From Aquarana catesbeiana (Eukaryota; Chordata; Amphibia; Anura; Ranidae), in contig NC_133324.1 in assembly GCF_042186555.1 (NCBI RefSeq), positions 136,389,577 through 136,453,576 on the forward strand: a stretch of DNA of 64,000 bases, written 5' to 3'. This document shows, piece after piece, positions 1 through 9,422 of the stretch. The translations under genes and the position numbers were made by a program. Positions within the stretch are counted from its first letter, which is position 1, and each line of letters starts with the position of its first letter. Below the pieces are notes generated by a model, which searched no databases, was not told the origin of the DNA, and saw nothing but the letters and a program-made list of their open reading frames with translations.

Positions 1-1050
1 TATAAGATATTTCCAACACATAGCATTTAGATAGCAAAAATGACACCCCAAAATACATTCTGCTATTCCTCCTGAGTATTACGATACCACATGTGTGGGA
101 CTTTTTCACTGCCTGGCCACATACAGAGGCCCAACATGCAGGGGAGCACCATCAGGTGTTCTAGGAGCAAAAATTACACATCTCATTTCTCAACCACCTA
201 TTACACTTTTGAAGGCCCTGGAGCACCAGGACAATGGAAACACCTACAAAATGACCCCATTTTGGAAAGCTAACACCCCAACGTATAATCTATGAGGCCT
301 AAGGAGTCTTTTGAACGGTTCATTTTTTTACAGAAGTTTTTGGAAAATGTGGAAAAAAATGAAAACGCATTTTTTTTTTACACAAAGTTGTATGTTTATA
401 AGATATTTCCAACACATAGCATTTAGATAGCAAAAATGACACCCCAAAATACATTCTGCTACTCCTCCTGAGTATTACAATACCACATGTGTGGGACTTT
501 TTCACTGCTTGGCCACATACTGAGGCCCAACATGCAGGGAGCACCATCAGGTGTTCTAGGAGCAAAAATTACACATCTCATTTCTCAACCACCTATTACA
601 CTTTTGAAGGCCCTGGAGCATCAGGACAATAGAAACACCCACAAAATGACCCCATTTTAGAAAGCTAACACCCCAACGTATAATCTATGAGGCATAATGA
701 GACTTTTGAGTGGTTCATTTTTTTCCAGAAGTTTTTGGAAAATGTGGAAAAAAATGAAAACGCATTTTTTTTTTTACACAAAGTTGTACGTTTATAAGAT
801 ATTTCCAACACATAGCATTTAGATAGCAAAAATGACACCCCAAAATACATTCTGCTACTCCTCCTGAGTATTACAATACCACATGTGTGGAACTTTTTCA
901 CTGCCTGGCCACATACAGAGGCCCAACATGCAGGGGAGCACCATCAGGTGTTCTAGGAGCAAAAATTACACATCTCATTTCTCAACCACCTATTACACTT
1001 TTGAAGGCCCTGGAGCACCAGGACAATAGAAACACCCACAAAATGACCTC
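1..1050. repeat. 396-bp tandem repeat, about 2.65 copies
   Basis: Units begin at 1, 397 and 793 and are nearly identical; the third breaks off near 1048. Each unit carries an ACCACATGTGTG motif, a CCCCATTTTGG motif and a T-rich run. Related sequence forms the arms of the large palindrome at 53463-54525 in the other piggyBac element, so it appears to be a 3' subterminal module of this transposon group. No coding potential is supported. Confidence 0.9.
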
Positions 1051-1710
1051 CTGAGTATGGCGATACCACATGTGTCAGACTTCTACACAGCCTGACCACA
1101 TACAGAGATCCAACATGCAAGGAACACCGTCGGGTGTTCCAGGAACACATAGCATGCACATACCAAGAATTACACCCCAAAATACAGGACAAGCAAAGTG
1201 TAAACAAAAGATTACCTGTGGTTGTAGTAGCGCAGTTGTACACAGGAGGATAGCACTGGTCCAGGCAGCAGGCAGGGACTTGGTCAGCAACGGCAAACAC
1301 AATTGTCCAGGCAGCAGGCAGGGATAATGTCCATATACAGTCCAGGGTTAGTGCAGGCAGAGATATTGTCAGAAGTGCCATAAATATTGGTCCTGGTAGT
1401 AGGCAGGTCCATGTGGTGTGGTCAGTGCGACAGGCAGGGACATAATGGCAGTAAGTCCTACAGGCAGCAGTAGGGCCTCATTCAGGACAGAATGGGGACA
1501 GGGGTAGAGGCTTCTCCCACCCAAATCTCTTTGAAGCCTCCGAGTCTCCAGACCCTAATCTAGGAATGAGAAAACAAAAAAAATTGTTTTCTTCATCCAG
1601 AAAAACAATTCTGGAGCCCCTCACATATGTGAGACCCCTGTGTTGAATCCCACTAGTCCAGTTTCAGGGTACAAGATCAGTCCAAGAGGCAGGCAAATAT
1701 CATGGTCAAA
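1051..1710. other. Non-coding 3' region of the piggyBac element
   Basis: It starts with a degenerate piece of the 396-bp module (another ACCACATGTGT motif near 1067). Then come irregular repeats of a GTCCAGGCAGCAGGCAGGGA-type motif between about 1258 and 1450. No convincing reading frame is present. Confidence 0.5.
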
Positions 1711-1950
1711 CAGTCCAAGGTCAGTTCCAGATCAGGCAGAGGTATGTACAGAATCGTTAGGCAGAAGCATGGTCGAATAACAGTCCAGGGTCAGTTCCAG
1801 ATCAGGCAGCGTTATGTTCAGAATCGTTAGGCAGAAGCATGGTCGAATAACAGTCCAGGGTCAGTTCCAGATCAGGCAGCGGTAAGTACAGAATCGGCAG
1901 GCAGAAGCGTGGTCAAATAACAAGCCAGGGTCAGTTACAGAGCAGGTAGT
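1711..1950. repeat. 70-bp tandem repeat, about 3.4 copies
   Basis: The motif TCAGTTCCAGATCAGGCAG starts at 1721, 1791 and 1861, and a variant at 1931, an exact 70-bp spacing. The array lies just downstream of the transposase stop codon (minus strand), so it is part of its 3' untranslated region if transcribed. Confidence 0.9.
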
Positions 1951-2007
1951 GGCATAAGGGGTGTGAAGGTGTGTGAAGGCAGGAACTGAGGATTATGTTA
2001 CCATACT

Positions 2008-3888
2008 TCAGTAATAATTTAGTGAAGTATGGTAACGGCGAAAGCATTCACTTATGCAGAGGCCTGGTTCGGAAGGGCATTGGGCACAGTAATAAGATGT
2101 ATCTCTTCTGACTCCTGCTCTGGTACACACCTTACATCTTTTTTGACGTCGTTGGCCTGTTGGTCTGGGAGGGAGTCTATCTGGAAAGTGGCGCTCGGAG
2201 AGTCGACTAAGAACATCAGATCGGATGGTTTCTGGGGGGCCGTTCGGGAATATAAGGGCGGTGTAAATTTCCTCTTGGTAGCCAAGGAAGCGTTTGGGGT
2301 TTTGGGTGGAGTTACGGTAAATTACATATGAGTTGTATATGGCCAATTGAAAAAAATAAATTGCGACCTTCTTATACCAATGGTATGACCGTCTTGTGAC
2401 AAGGTATGGTTCCATCATTTGGTCATTGAAGTCGACTCCCCCCATGTACAAATTATATTCATAAACGCATTTTGGTTTTTGAATGGGGCCATTTCTTCTA
2501 GGGATTTCTACGAAGGTATCATTGTGGATTGAAGATAACATATAGACATCTCTTCTGTCCCTCCACTTCACTGCCAAAATCTCCTTGTTCCGCAGGCTTG
2601 CCGTTTCTCCTTTCCTCAACCTCTTATTGACAAGACTTTGAGGAAAGCCCTTCCGGTTCCTTTTTATGGTTCCACATGCAGGCGTCTTCTTCCGGTGAAG
2701 GTTGTGGAACAGGGGCAGAGATGTGTAGAAGTTATCTACGTACAGGTGGTAGCCTTTTTCCAGTAGGGGGTATATCAGGTCCCAAACAATTTTCCCGCTT
2801 GATCCCAAGTAGTCCGGGCAATTAGGGGGTTGCAGCTGGGTGTCCTTCCCTTCGTACACTTTGAAGGCATACATGTACCCTGTGACTCGGTCACATAGTT
2901 TGTACACCTTCACCCCATAGCGGGCCCTTTTGCTGGGGATAAATTGCTTAATTTTAAGCCTGCCACTAAATTTCACAAGGGACTCATCCACACATATATG
3001 TTGGTCCGGGGTAAACAGCTGGGGGAATAATTCAGAAAAATAATTTAATATTGGCCGAATTTTGAAAAGCCTGTCATAATTTGGGTCATTTCGGGGAGGG
3101 CACTGGGTGTTATCATTAAAATGAAGGAACCTCATTATCATTTGGTATCTGGTTCTGGGCATTACCTTGGAGAAGATTGGCATGTGGTGGATGGGGAGGG
3201 TTGACCAATAGGAATTCAAGGTGTTTTTTTTGGTGAGTCCCATAGCAAATGTGAGGCCTAAAAAAACCTTCAACTCCTCCACCGTTAGGTCTCTCCACTC
3301 GTAGGGACGGGCATAATAGGACGTTGGGTTATTTAGAATAAATTGCTGTGCATAAAGGTTGCACTGGGCCACAATTGTTGACAGCATGTCCTCTGTAAAA
3401 ATTAAATCAAAAAAATTGATTGGGGAAAAATTTTCCGTGTCCACCTGGACTCCTGGCTGGGCAGTGAAAGGGGGAATGTTGGCTTCTCCTGAATTAGGAG
3501 AAAGCCACAAGGGGTTTTGAAGGGCATAGGGAAGGCTGGCATGGGTCCTTGGCCTTTTTTGCGGAGGTACTGCGGTGCTGGTGGAAGGCACTGCGGTGCT
3601 GGTGGAAGGCACTGCGGTGCTGGTGGAAGGCACTGCGGTGCTGGTGGAAGGCACTGCGGTGCTGGTGGATGCCACTGCCTCCACACTAGAACGCCTTCGT
3701 TTGGCGGGCCGAATTTCTTCCTCCTCTGAGTCACTCAGTGTTCCACTACTGAGGACTGGCTCATAATTGACGTCCGACTCAGAATCGGAGTTTGAAATGG
3801 AATCCGAACAAGAGAGCTCCCCGTTGCTCTCGTCGGCCTGGGAAAGAATCTGGTATGCCTCCTCGGCGGAAAAAACTCTTTTGGACAT
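2008..3888 (-). CDS. piggyBac transposase (PGBD4-like), intact
   Basis: This predicted 626-residue protein would cut and paste the element at TTAA sites in the nucleus. The N-terminus is acidic and Ser/Asp-rich (about residues 18-60), followed by a basic KRRR patch and five 7-residue STSTAVP repeats (74-108). The DDE/D core is complete: D301 in CVDESLVKF, D385 in YVDNFYTS, and D486 plus D489 in GGVDFNDQ. The 101- and 3-residue spacings to the last two match the family. A C-terminal zinc-binding domain has C585, C588, C601, C604, C611, C615 and H620. There is no internal stop or frameshift. The ATG at 3886-3888 gives the usual family length. The frame stays open upstream to 4311, but only through minisatellite sequence. 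Activity is inferred from the intact residues, not shown. Confidence 0.93.
   Translation of the reverse strand: MSKRVFSAEEAYQILSQADESNGELSCSDSISNSDSESDVNYEPVLSSGTLSDSEEEEIRPAKRRRSSVEAVASTSTAVPSTSTAVPSTSTAVPSTSTAVPSTSTAVPPQKRPRTHASLPYALQNPLWLSPNSGEANIPPFTAQPGVQVDTENFSPINFFDLIFTEDMLSTIVAQCNLYAQQFILNNPTSYYARPYEWRDLTVEELKVFLGLTFAMGLTKKNTLNSYWSTLPIHHMPIFSKVMPRTRYQMIMRFLHFNDNTQCPPRNDPNYDRLFKIRPILNYFSELFPQLFTPDQHICVDESLVKFSGRLKIKQFIPSKRARYGVKVYKLCDRVTGYMYAFKVYEGKDTQLQPPNCPDYLGSSGKIVWDLIYPLLEKGYHLYVDNFYTSLPLFHNLHRKKTPACGTIKRNRKGFPQSLVNKRLRKGETASLRNKEILAVKWRDRRDVYMLSSIHNDTFVEIPRRNGPIQKPKCVYEYNLYMGGVDFNDQMMEPYLVTRRSYHWYKKVAIYFFQLAIYNSYVIYRNSTQNPKRFLGYQEEIYTALIFPNGPPETIRSDVLSRLSERHFPDRLPPRPTGQRRQKRCKVCTRAGVRRDTSYYCAQCPSEPGLCISECFRRYHTSLNYY
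3570..3674. repeat. 21-bp in-frame tandem repeat inside the transposase gene, five copies
   Basis: Five 21-bp units, the last slightly diverged, encode the 7-residue STSTAVP repeats in the transposase N-terminal region. Because 21 is a multiple of three, copy-number change keeps the frame. Confidence 0.92.
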
Positions 3889-3929
3889 GCTTGCTGGTGA
3901 TGATGCGACTTCACAGGTGTGTGCTAAGC

Positions 3930-5020
3930 CGGCACTGATGAGGCGGTACTGATGAGCACAGATGGGCACTGAGGTGGCACAGAGGGGCACTGATGAGGTG
4001 GCACAGAGGGGCACTGATGAGGTGGAACAGATGTGCACTGATGAGGCGGAACAGATGTGCACTGATGAGGCGGTACTAATGAGGCTGCACAGATGTGCAC
4101 TGATGAGGCTGCACAGATGTGCACCGATTACACAGATGGGCACTGATGAAGCGGCACAGATGGGCACTGATGAAGTGGCACAGATGGGCACTGATGAAGC
4201 GGCACAGATGGGCACTGATGAAGCGGCACAGATGGGCACTGATGAAGCTGCACAGATGGGCACTGATGAAGCTGCACAGATAGGCACTGATGAAGCTGCA
4301 CAGATAGGCACTGATTGATTGTACAGATGTGCACTGAGGCGGCACAGATGGGGACTGATTTACAGCACAGATATGCACTGATGAGGTGGCACTGATGAGA
4401 TGGCACAGATGGGCACTGAGGTGGCACAGATGGGCACTGAGGTGGCACAGATGGGCACTGATGGGGCGGAACAGTTGAGCGCTGATTGATTGCACTGATG
4501 AGGTGGCACAGATGTGCACTTATGAGGTGGCACAGATGTGGCGGCACAGATGGGCACTGATGAGGCGGCACAGATGGGCACTTATGAGGTGGCACAGGTG
4601 GGCACCGATGAGGCAGCACAGATGGCCACTGATGAGGCGGCACAGATGTGCACTGATTGCACAGATGTGCACTGATTGGCACTGATTGGCACAGGTGGGC
4701 ACCGATGAGGTGGCACAGATGGGCACAGATGAGGTGGCACAGGTGGGCACTGCTGAGGTGGCACAGGTGGGCACTGATGAGGTGGCACAGGTGGGCACTG
4801 ATTGCAGATGTCTGGACACTGATCACCAATGGCACAGATGGGCACAGGTGGGCACAGGTGAGCACAGATTGGCACAGGTGGGCACAGGTGAGCACAGATT
4901 GGCACAGGTGGGCACTGATTGGCACAGGTGGTCACCGATTGGCACAGGTGGTCACTGACTGGCACAGATCCTGTTTGAGCACTGTTTGGGCACTGTTTGG
5001 GCACTGTTTGGGCACTTTTA
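3930..5020. repeat. 24-bp minisatellite upstream of the transposase
   Basis: Dozens of copies of a GGCACTGATGAAGCGGCACA-type unit. The period is 24 bp in the most regular part (4138-4310) and varies elsewhere. It occupies the 5' leader of the transposase on the minus strand. The 24-bp period keeps several frames open and generates long spurious reading frames on both strands. In the transposase frame it would encode an 8-residue Cys-containing repeat. Confidence 0.93.
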
Positions 5021-5073
5021 CAGCAAGTAAAACTGTGATAGAACTCACACAAGGCACAGATCGCTGCAGTATC

Positions 5074-5164
5074 CTCTCTCTCCTCACACGCGGTCTCTGT
5101 GTGAGGAGAGAGAGACGGCAATGAGAGATGATCTCATATGTTTACATTTGAGATCATCTCTCAT
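5074..5164. repeat. Two adjacent 16-bp hairpins near the 5' end of the piggyBac element
   Basis: Hairpin one pairs 5074-5089 with 5099-5114 (9-nt loop). Hairpin two pairs 5121-5136 with 5149-5164 (12-nt loop). Both arms match perfectly. They sit about 220-310 bp inside the right terminus, where transposase or host factors could act. Confidence 0.85.
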
Positions 5165-5303
5165 TGGAACCGGCGATCGCGCTGTAAACGGCCGCTGTGA
5201 TTGGCCGTTTACCGCGATCTGTGACTGGCTGTGTCCAAGGGACACGGCCAGCACAGAATTTCCCCGATGCGCGCACGTGAGCGCGCACGGGGAACGAGGA
5301 AAG

Positions 5304-5329
5304 GGGAGGACGTCATATGACGTCCTCCC
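5304..5329. repeat. 26-bp perfect palindrome with TGACGT half-sites
   Basis: The segment reads identically on both strands and is centred on GTCATATGAC. It contains two TGACGT-type half-sites and lies 56 bp from the element terminus. A role as a subterminal binding site or promoter element is inference. Confidence 0.7.
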
Positions 5330-5441
5330 GGAGATTGAGGTCCGCGCTGTAGCAGTCATTATGCTATGGCCCGGACCTCAAGTGGTTAAACTGAGCCAGT
5401 GCTCAGATTCAGTGCTGTCTTGTCAGTTAAATTCCATTCTC

Positions 5442-6221
5442 TCACTGATCACTGATCTCATCATCTAAATGTTTACCCTCCATTGAAATGTTATATCCCA
5501 GGTATCTAACCTTATCCTGGCAGAACTGCAATTTCTTCCTATTTACTTTATGGCCCTGCTCACATAAAAACTGCAAAAGGGCTATGGTGTCTAGTGCACA
5601 AATTTCTTTGGTTGGAGACGCCAGGAGAATGTCATCTACATAAAGTAGAAGCGAACTGCCTCCTGGTGGCTCAAACTGTGCTAAATTTGCTGACATTGCC
5701 TGTGCAAAAATAGTGGGCGATTCACAATAGCCCTGCGATAATCTTGTGAAGGTGTATCTTTTTCCTTTTTAGGTAAAAGCAAACCAAAACTGATGGTCTC
5801 GGTGAATCGGTATGCTAAAAAAAGCATTACTGATATCTATAACGGAGAATACCTTGCTGTCTGGAGAGAGATCATTGAGCAAAGTATGGGGGTCTGGTGC
5901 TCGGAGTACCACTGCCTGATTTACCGCTTGAAGGTCCTGTACCATTCTCCACCCCACAGAGGGTGGTTGTTTCTTCACAGGAAACAAAGGGGTATTGCAA
6001 GGGCTGTCTGGGCAGGGGATAACTATCCCTGCTTTTAAAAGGTCCTGAATTACCGGGGATATGCCCTCCTCTGCTTCCTTGCTCAGGGGGCACTGTCTTT
6101 GATGGGGTGATTTTGTAGTGATAGTCACTGGCTGGACTCCCTTAATAAGTCCTACATCTGCCAGTCCCTTGGTCCAGAGTTTCTCTGGAACGTGGTCCAA
6201 AGGATCAACATCACTCGCCAA
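5442..6221 (-). pseudogene. pol: Retroviral reverse transcriptase fragment (pol)
   Basis: Two blocks in different frames form the RT fingers/palm. Block 6221-5769 carries the upstream palm motif DISNAFFSIPIH. Block 5696-5442 carries the catalytic YVDD (codons 5631-5642). A frame break lies between 5696 and 5769. The frame ends just after the palm, so thumb, RNase H and integrase are missing. It copied viral RNA into DNA in the ancestral virus and is non-functional here. Between RT and protease (6527-6225) an open stretch probably represents the protease-RT linker. Confidence 0.88.
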
Positions 6222-6523
6222 ATATCATGGTGTTATGGACTTCTGCACGTGGGCCGATGGTGTAGTGGTGACCTCATCTCCCCTGGGTCGCTGACAGAAG
6301 TAGCCAGTGGCATAGCTGTCATACATGTCTGGTGTCCTTGTCTGCTTCCAATCTCGCAATTCCTGGCAATCCACCCAAGCCCTATCTTTCAGTTTACTGA
6401 GGGACAGATGGGGGGTTGTTTCCTTAAACAAATCCTTTTCCTTTGGTGGCAGAGCACAAGATGATGCACAAAACTCTTCATTGTTCCAATAGACATTAGT
6501 TAACTGTAATACAACTTCTTTTT

Positions 6524-7085
6524 TCAAAAAGAAGTGTGAGGCATAGTCTCTGTCCGATCCTGTGTCTTTTTAACCCACATAGTGCTATGCACTCTGCCCA
6601 TTGGCTGGAAATCTACCAACCTTTTAGACCCCATGATTTCCCTTGTATGTTTAACAATTTTCTCAATCGTTTCTGAAGTAATTTTGTCTTTAAGGTATGC
6701 ATCTAGTGAGTAATAGTAATAGTTTTCATCCCATGGGTGGGGAACAAGTTCTTTCCCCACCTTCACTATAAACCCTGTGTCTTGTGCATGTATTGACATG
6801 TGCATTGCTGACATCAAATCTCTTCCTAGTAAGTTTACTGGGCATACAGTTGATATGATTACCCTAGTAGTTACTCACATCCCTATCCTGGGATGTTCTA
6901 CTGTGACATATTCAGACAGGGCCTCTCTTACTGGTGTATCGTTTACTCCCTGTACCAAAATTAATTTTGTGGATTGTTTTATTTGTGGTATGTCCTCTGG
7001 ATGTATTAATGTCCTGGAGGCTCCAGAATCTACCAGAAACTTAACTTCTTTCCCTTCAACCTTCAGGGTTACCTGTGGTAGGTTA
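6524..7085 (-). pseudogene. pro: Retroviral aspartic protease fragment (pro)
   Basis: The active-site DSGAS motif is encoded at 7016-7030. The C-terminal GRDLM motif typical of retroviral proteases is encoded near 6817-6831, just upstream of a frame that continues to 6524. An in-frame TGA at 6875-6877 and a frame change separate the halves. The ancestral enzyme would have cleaved the Gag-Pol polyprotein as a dimer. Confidence 0.8.
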
Positions 7086-7129
7086 TCCTACCCTCCCCAG
7101 GTGACTTACAGTATGCTCTCGATTTCTAG

Positions 7130-8715
7130 TCATTCTGTCTTCCAGGGGCCTGATCCCTCTGGACAGTCTCTGGCCAGGTGTCCCTGTTGGTGGCATGTCC
7201 AACATTCTCTTTTTTCTACCCATTCCCTATCTCGCCATCCTTCTCTGTTCCCTTCATTCCTACCTCTTCCTCTATACCTGCCCCTGCCTCTCCCCCTGTT
7301 GCCCCCCAACCTCTCCCTCTGTTCTCGGGCGCCGCATCAACAGTATATTCCTCCCTGTCATCCTCATTGTTGCCACCTTGCAAGAAAACTTTCACTTTCA
7401 CATTCTTCTTTCCTTTCTCCTTAAGCCACCTTTCATTATGTTTTGCCCATCGTAATGTGTCTAATGTGTCTTTTTGTGATATACTCTTTGTGCTCTGGTT
7501 TTAATCCATTAACAAAAGTAATCTTCAGCTGTTGTTGATATGCATAATTAACGTCCTCTGATTCCGGTAACCCGGAGTATGATTTGAAAATTTCCCTTAA
7601 TCTATTTAGGTAATCGTTAACGTTCTCCTTATCCTCTTGTGCAGTCATATTGATCTTTTGCCAATCTGTGCGCTGGCTGAATCTATTTGTTATTCGCTGG
7701 AGAAGATTATTTACTCTGGCATTTAAATCTGCGTGATTTGGAGCAAGAGGGAGTCCCCTATTCCCTTGGAGGTCCACTACACATGGTTCCCAGTCTCCTT
7801 TTACTGAGGCCCAATCTGGCTCTAATACACGTCTGATTGCCCACTCTACCTTCACCCCATTTAGTTTATAGCTATCTCATAGCCCTTGAATATTTTCAAA
7901 TTCTGCTGGACCTAATTTGGGGTGCTTAATATGTTTGGTGGCTTTTTGTACATCGCTTTCAGTCCAGGGCCGATATACAGTCATAGTAAGAGGCTGGACT
8001 TGCCCATTTATGTTTTGACCTGGCATTGGATTAAGGACCTCAATCAGAGGACACATGTTCTCCTCCTCGTCCTCCCCGGGGTACCTTGTGGGGGCTCTTT
8101 GATTTCGGGCTGTTTCTCCCGCCTGTACCCACCCCTTAGCAATGGCTTCCATTAAAGTCTCTATCATGGATCTGTTTAACTTAGGGCTGTCATGGGCCGC
8201 TTGTGCAATAGGGGAGACACCCAAGACTTCCTGTGGGGGTTGGTTGGGTCCCTTCTGGGGGGTGGAGGCTTGAAGGGGAGAAGGGTGTGACTGCAGGATG
8301 AAGGGGTTGGTTCCAGTCCTCTGCAGCAGGGTGGGATATATTGGCTGTGGAAGGGGCGGGGCGTGATAAGGCGGTGGTTGCTGCACTAAACACATAGTAT
8401 CATCTTCTCCATCAACCAAAGCCAACTGCGTTTGGGGTTTATTACTTTGGTTTGATTTAGCTTTGCTTTCTGCTCTACTCTGCACTTGTTGCGATCATTC
8501 CTCTTGAAGTCCATATCGCTTCTGATCCTTCGGTCCAAAGTTTTAATTTTATCTACTAAAGCTTGACAACCCCCTCACTGTTAGTTTCCCATTAAACCCA
8601 CAGTCCTTTTCCCACTTACGGCAATATTTAACATTCTTTGGATCCTTACCATGCATAAATTTCTTATCTCCTTCTAACGGTACATTTGGTACACAGCAGC
8701 AACACAATCAAGCGC
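7130..8715 (-). pseudogene. gag: Retroviral gag fragment (MA-p12-CA-NC)
   Basis: From right to left: a degraded matrix start (about 8715-8486); a Pro-rich block with the PPPY late-domain motif (frame 8485-7877); a capsid-like block (7855-7436) with the helical pattern of gamma/epsilon capsids; and a nucleocapsid CCHC knuckle (C-x2-C-x4-H-x4-C, 7163-7204). Frame breaks lie near 7860-7876, 7200-7436 and 8486. No clean initiator and myristoylation glycine is visible. It is a structural polyprotein gene and now inactive. Confidence 0.85.
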
Positions 8716-8981
8716 AAGACATTCCTTTGCAGAGTCTATTTCCCATGTCTCTTTTTTTTTTTTTTCACACACATACACACACACAAAAGAGGAAGTGCAC
8801 TCAGATGTCCTTGAGGGGGGGAAGGGTGAGTCCAGTTTTTGTTTTTTTTTACCACAAATCTGCAGGGACACAGATATATAACTACCTTAGAAAAAAAATT
8901 CCCCACCGTTGGCATTTAAGTGGGTCTTTTAACCACTTGTAAAACACCAGACTAGCAACCCTTGGATCACAGTAACAATAA
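8716..8981. other. Short gap between the retroviral gag and the Harbinger element
   Basis: It holds a T-run (about 8748-8766), a short CA-rich microsatellite (8767-8786) and a T-run near 8841. It is probably retroviral leader sequence, but no primer-binding site could be identified. It ends with TAA at 8979-8981, the likely Harbinger target site. Confidence 0.4.
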
Positions 8982-9148
8982 TGCCCTGTACACGATCGGA
9001 CATTGGTCGGACATTCCGACAACAAAATCCATCGTTTTTTTTCCGACGGATGTTGGCTTAAACTTGTCTTGCATACACAAGGTCGCACAAAGTTGTCGGA
9101 ATTTCCGAACGTCAAGAACATGGTAATGTACAACACGTACGACGGGAC

Positions 9149-9155
9149 TATAAAA
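9149..9155 (+). promoter_or_regulatory. TATA box for the Harbinger transposase
   Basis: TATAAAA lies 268 bp upstream of the presumed ATG (9423) and about 170 bp inside the element's left end. No other good core promoter lies between the terminus and the gene. Confidence 0.5.
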
Positions 9156-9422
9156 GGGCAGTTCAATACCAAGCGCGCCACCCTTTGGGTTCCTTTTGCT
9201 AATCTCGTGTTAGTAAAAGTTTGGTGAGAGGATTCGCGCTTTATCAGACTTGTGGTTTTCAGTTCGTTTTTCTGCTGTTCAGTTTGTGCTTGTGGGTTTG
9301 TATCTGGTCTTCAGTGCGTGTTCTTGTCCGCTCATTGCTGATTTTCAGGTTGCTCTTCACAGGCCTTGCTGTTCTTCAGTGCATTCTGTTACTCCGTTCT
9401 GACCAGCCACCATTTTGAAGCC

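Larger units (their letters stand above)
1..5385 (-). mobile_element. piggyBac-superfamily DNA transposon, left part off-window
   Basis: The right end is an AAGTGG terminus directly followed by the TTAA target at 5386-5389. The same CCACTT terminus next to TTAA bounds the second piggyBac element (52993-58460) and several short derivatives here. The transposase runs on the minus strand, so 5385 is the 5' end of the element and the 3' end lies left of base 1. In order from the 5' end: paired hairpins, a 24-bp minisatellite, an intact transposase, a 70-bp tandem array and a 396-bp tandem module. At more than 5.4 kb it is long for piggyBac, and the extra length is tandem repeats. The left boundary is unseen. 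Confidence 0.85.
5442..8715 (-). mobile_element. Endogenous retrovirus remnant (gag-pro-pol, gamma/epsilon-like), degraded
   Basis: Retroviral gene order is preserved on the minus strand: gag (right), protease, reverse transcriptase (left). Homology stops near 5442 in RT, just before the piggyBac end. RNase H, integrase and env are absent from the window. Premature stops and frame changes interrupt all reading frames, so this is a fossil. One CCHC knuckle, a PPPY late-domain motif and the RT style (motif NAFFSIPIH) favour a gammaretrovirus/epsilonretrovirus-like group. A candidate LTR of the same orientation lies at 14840-15240, beyond the inserted Harbinger element. Confidence 0.85.

Noticed and set aside
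1..1050. CRISPR-like regular repeats
   Set aside because: The units are 396 bp, contiguous and without unique spacers, and the DNA is eukaryotic.
2029..2331. 100-codon plus-strand frame
   Set aside because: Antisense shadow of the piggyBac transposase C-terminus.
4128..4925. Long minus-strand frame and several other frames on both strands through the 24-bp array
   Set aside because: They are products of repeat periodicity upstream of the true transposase start.
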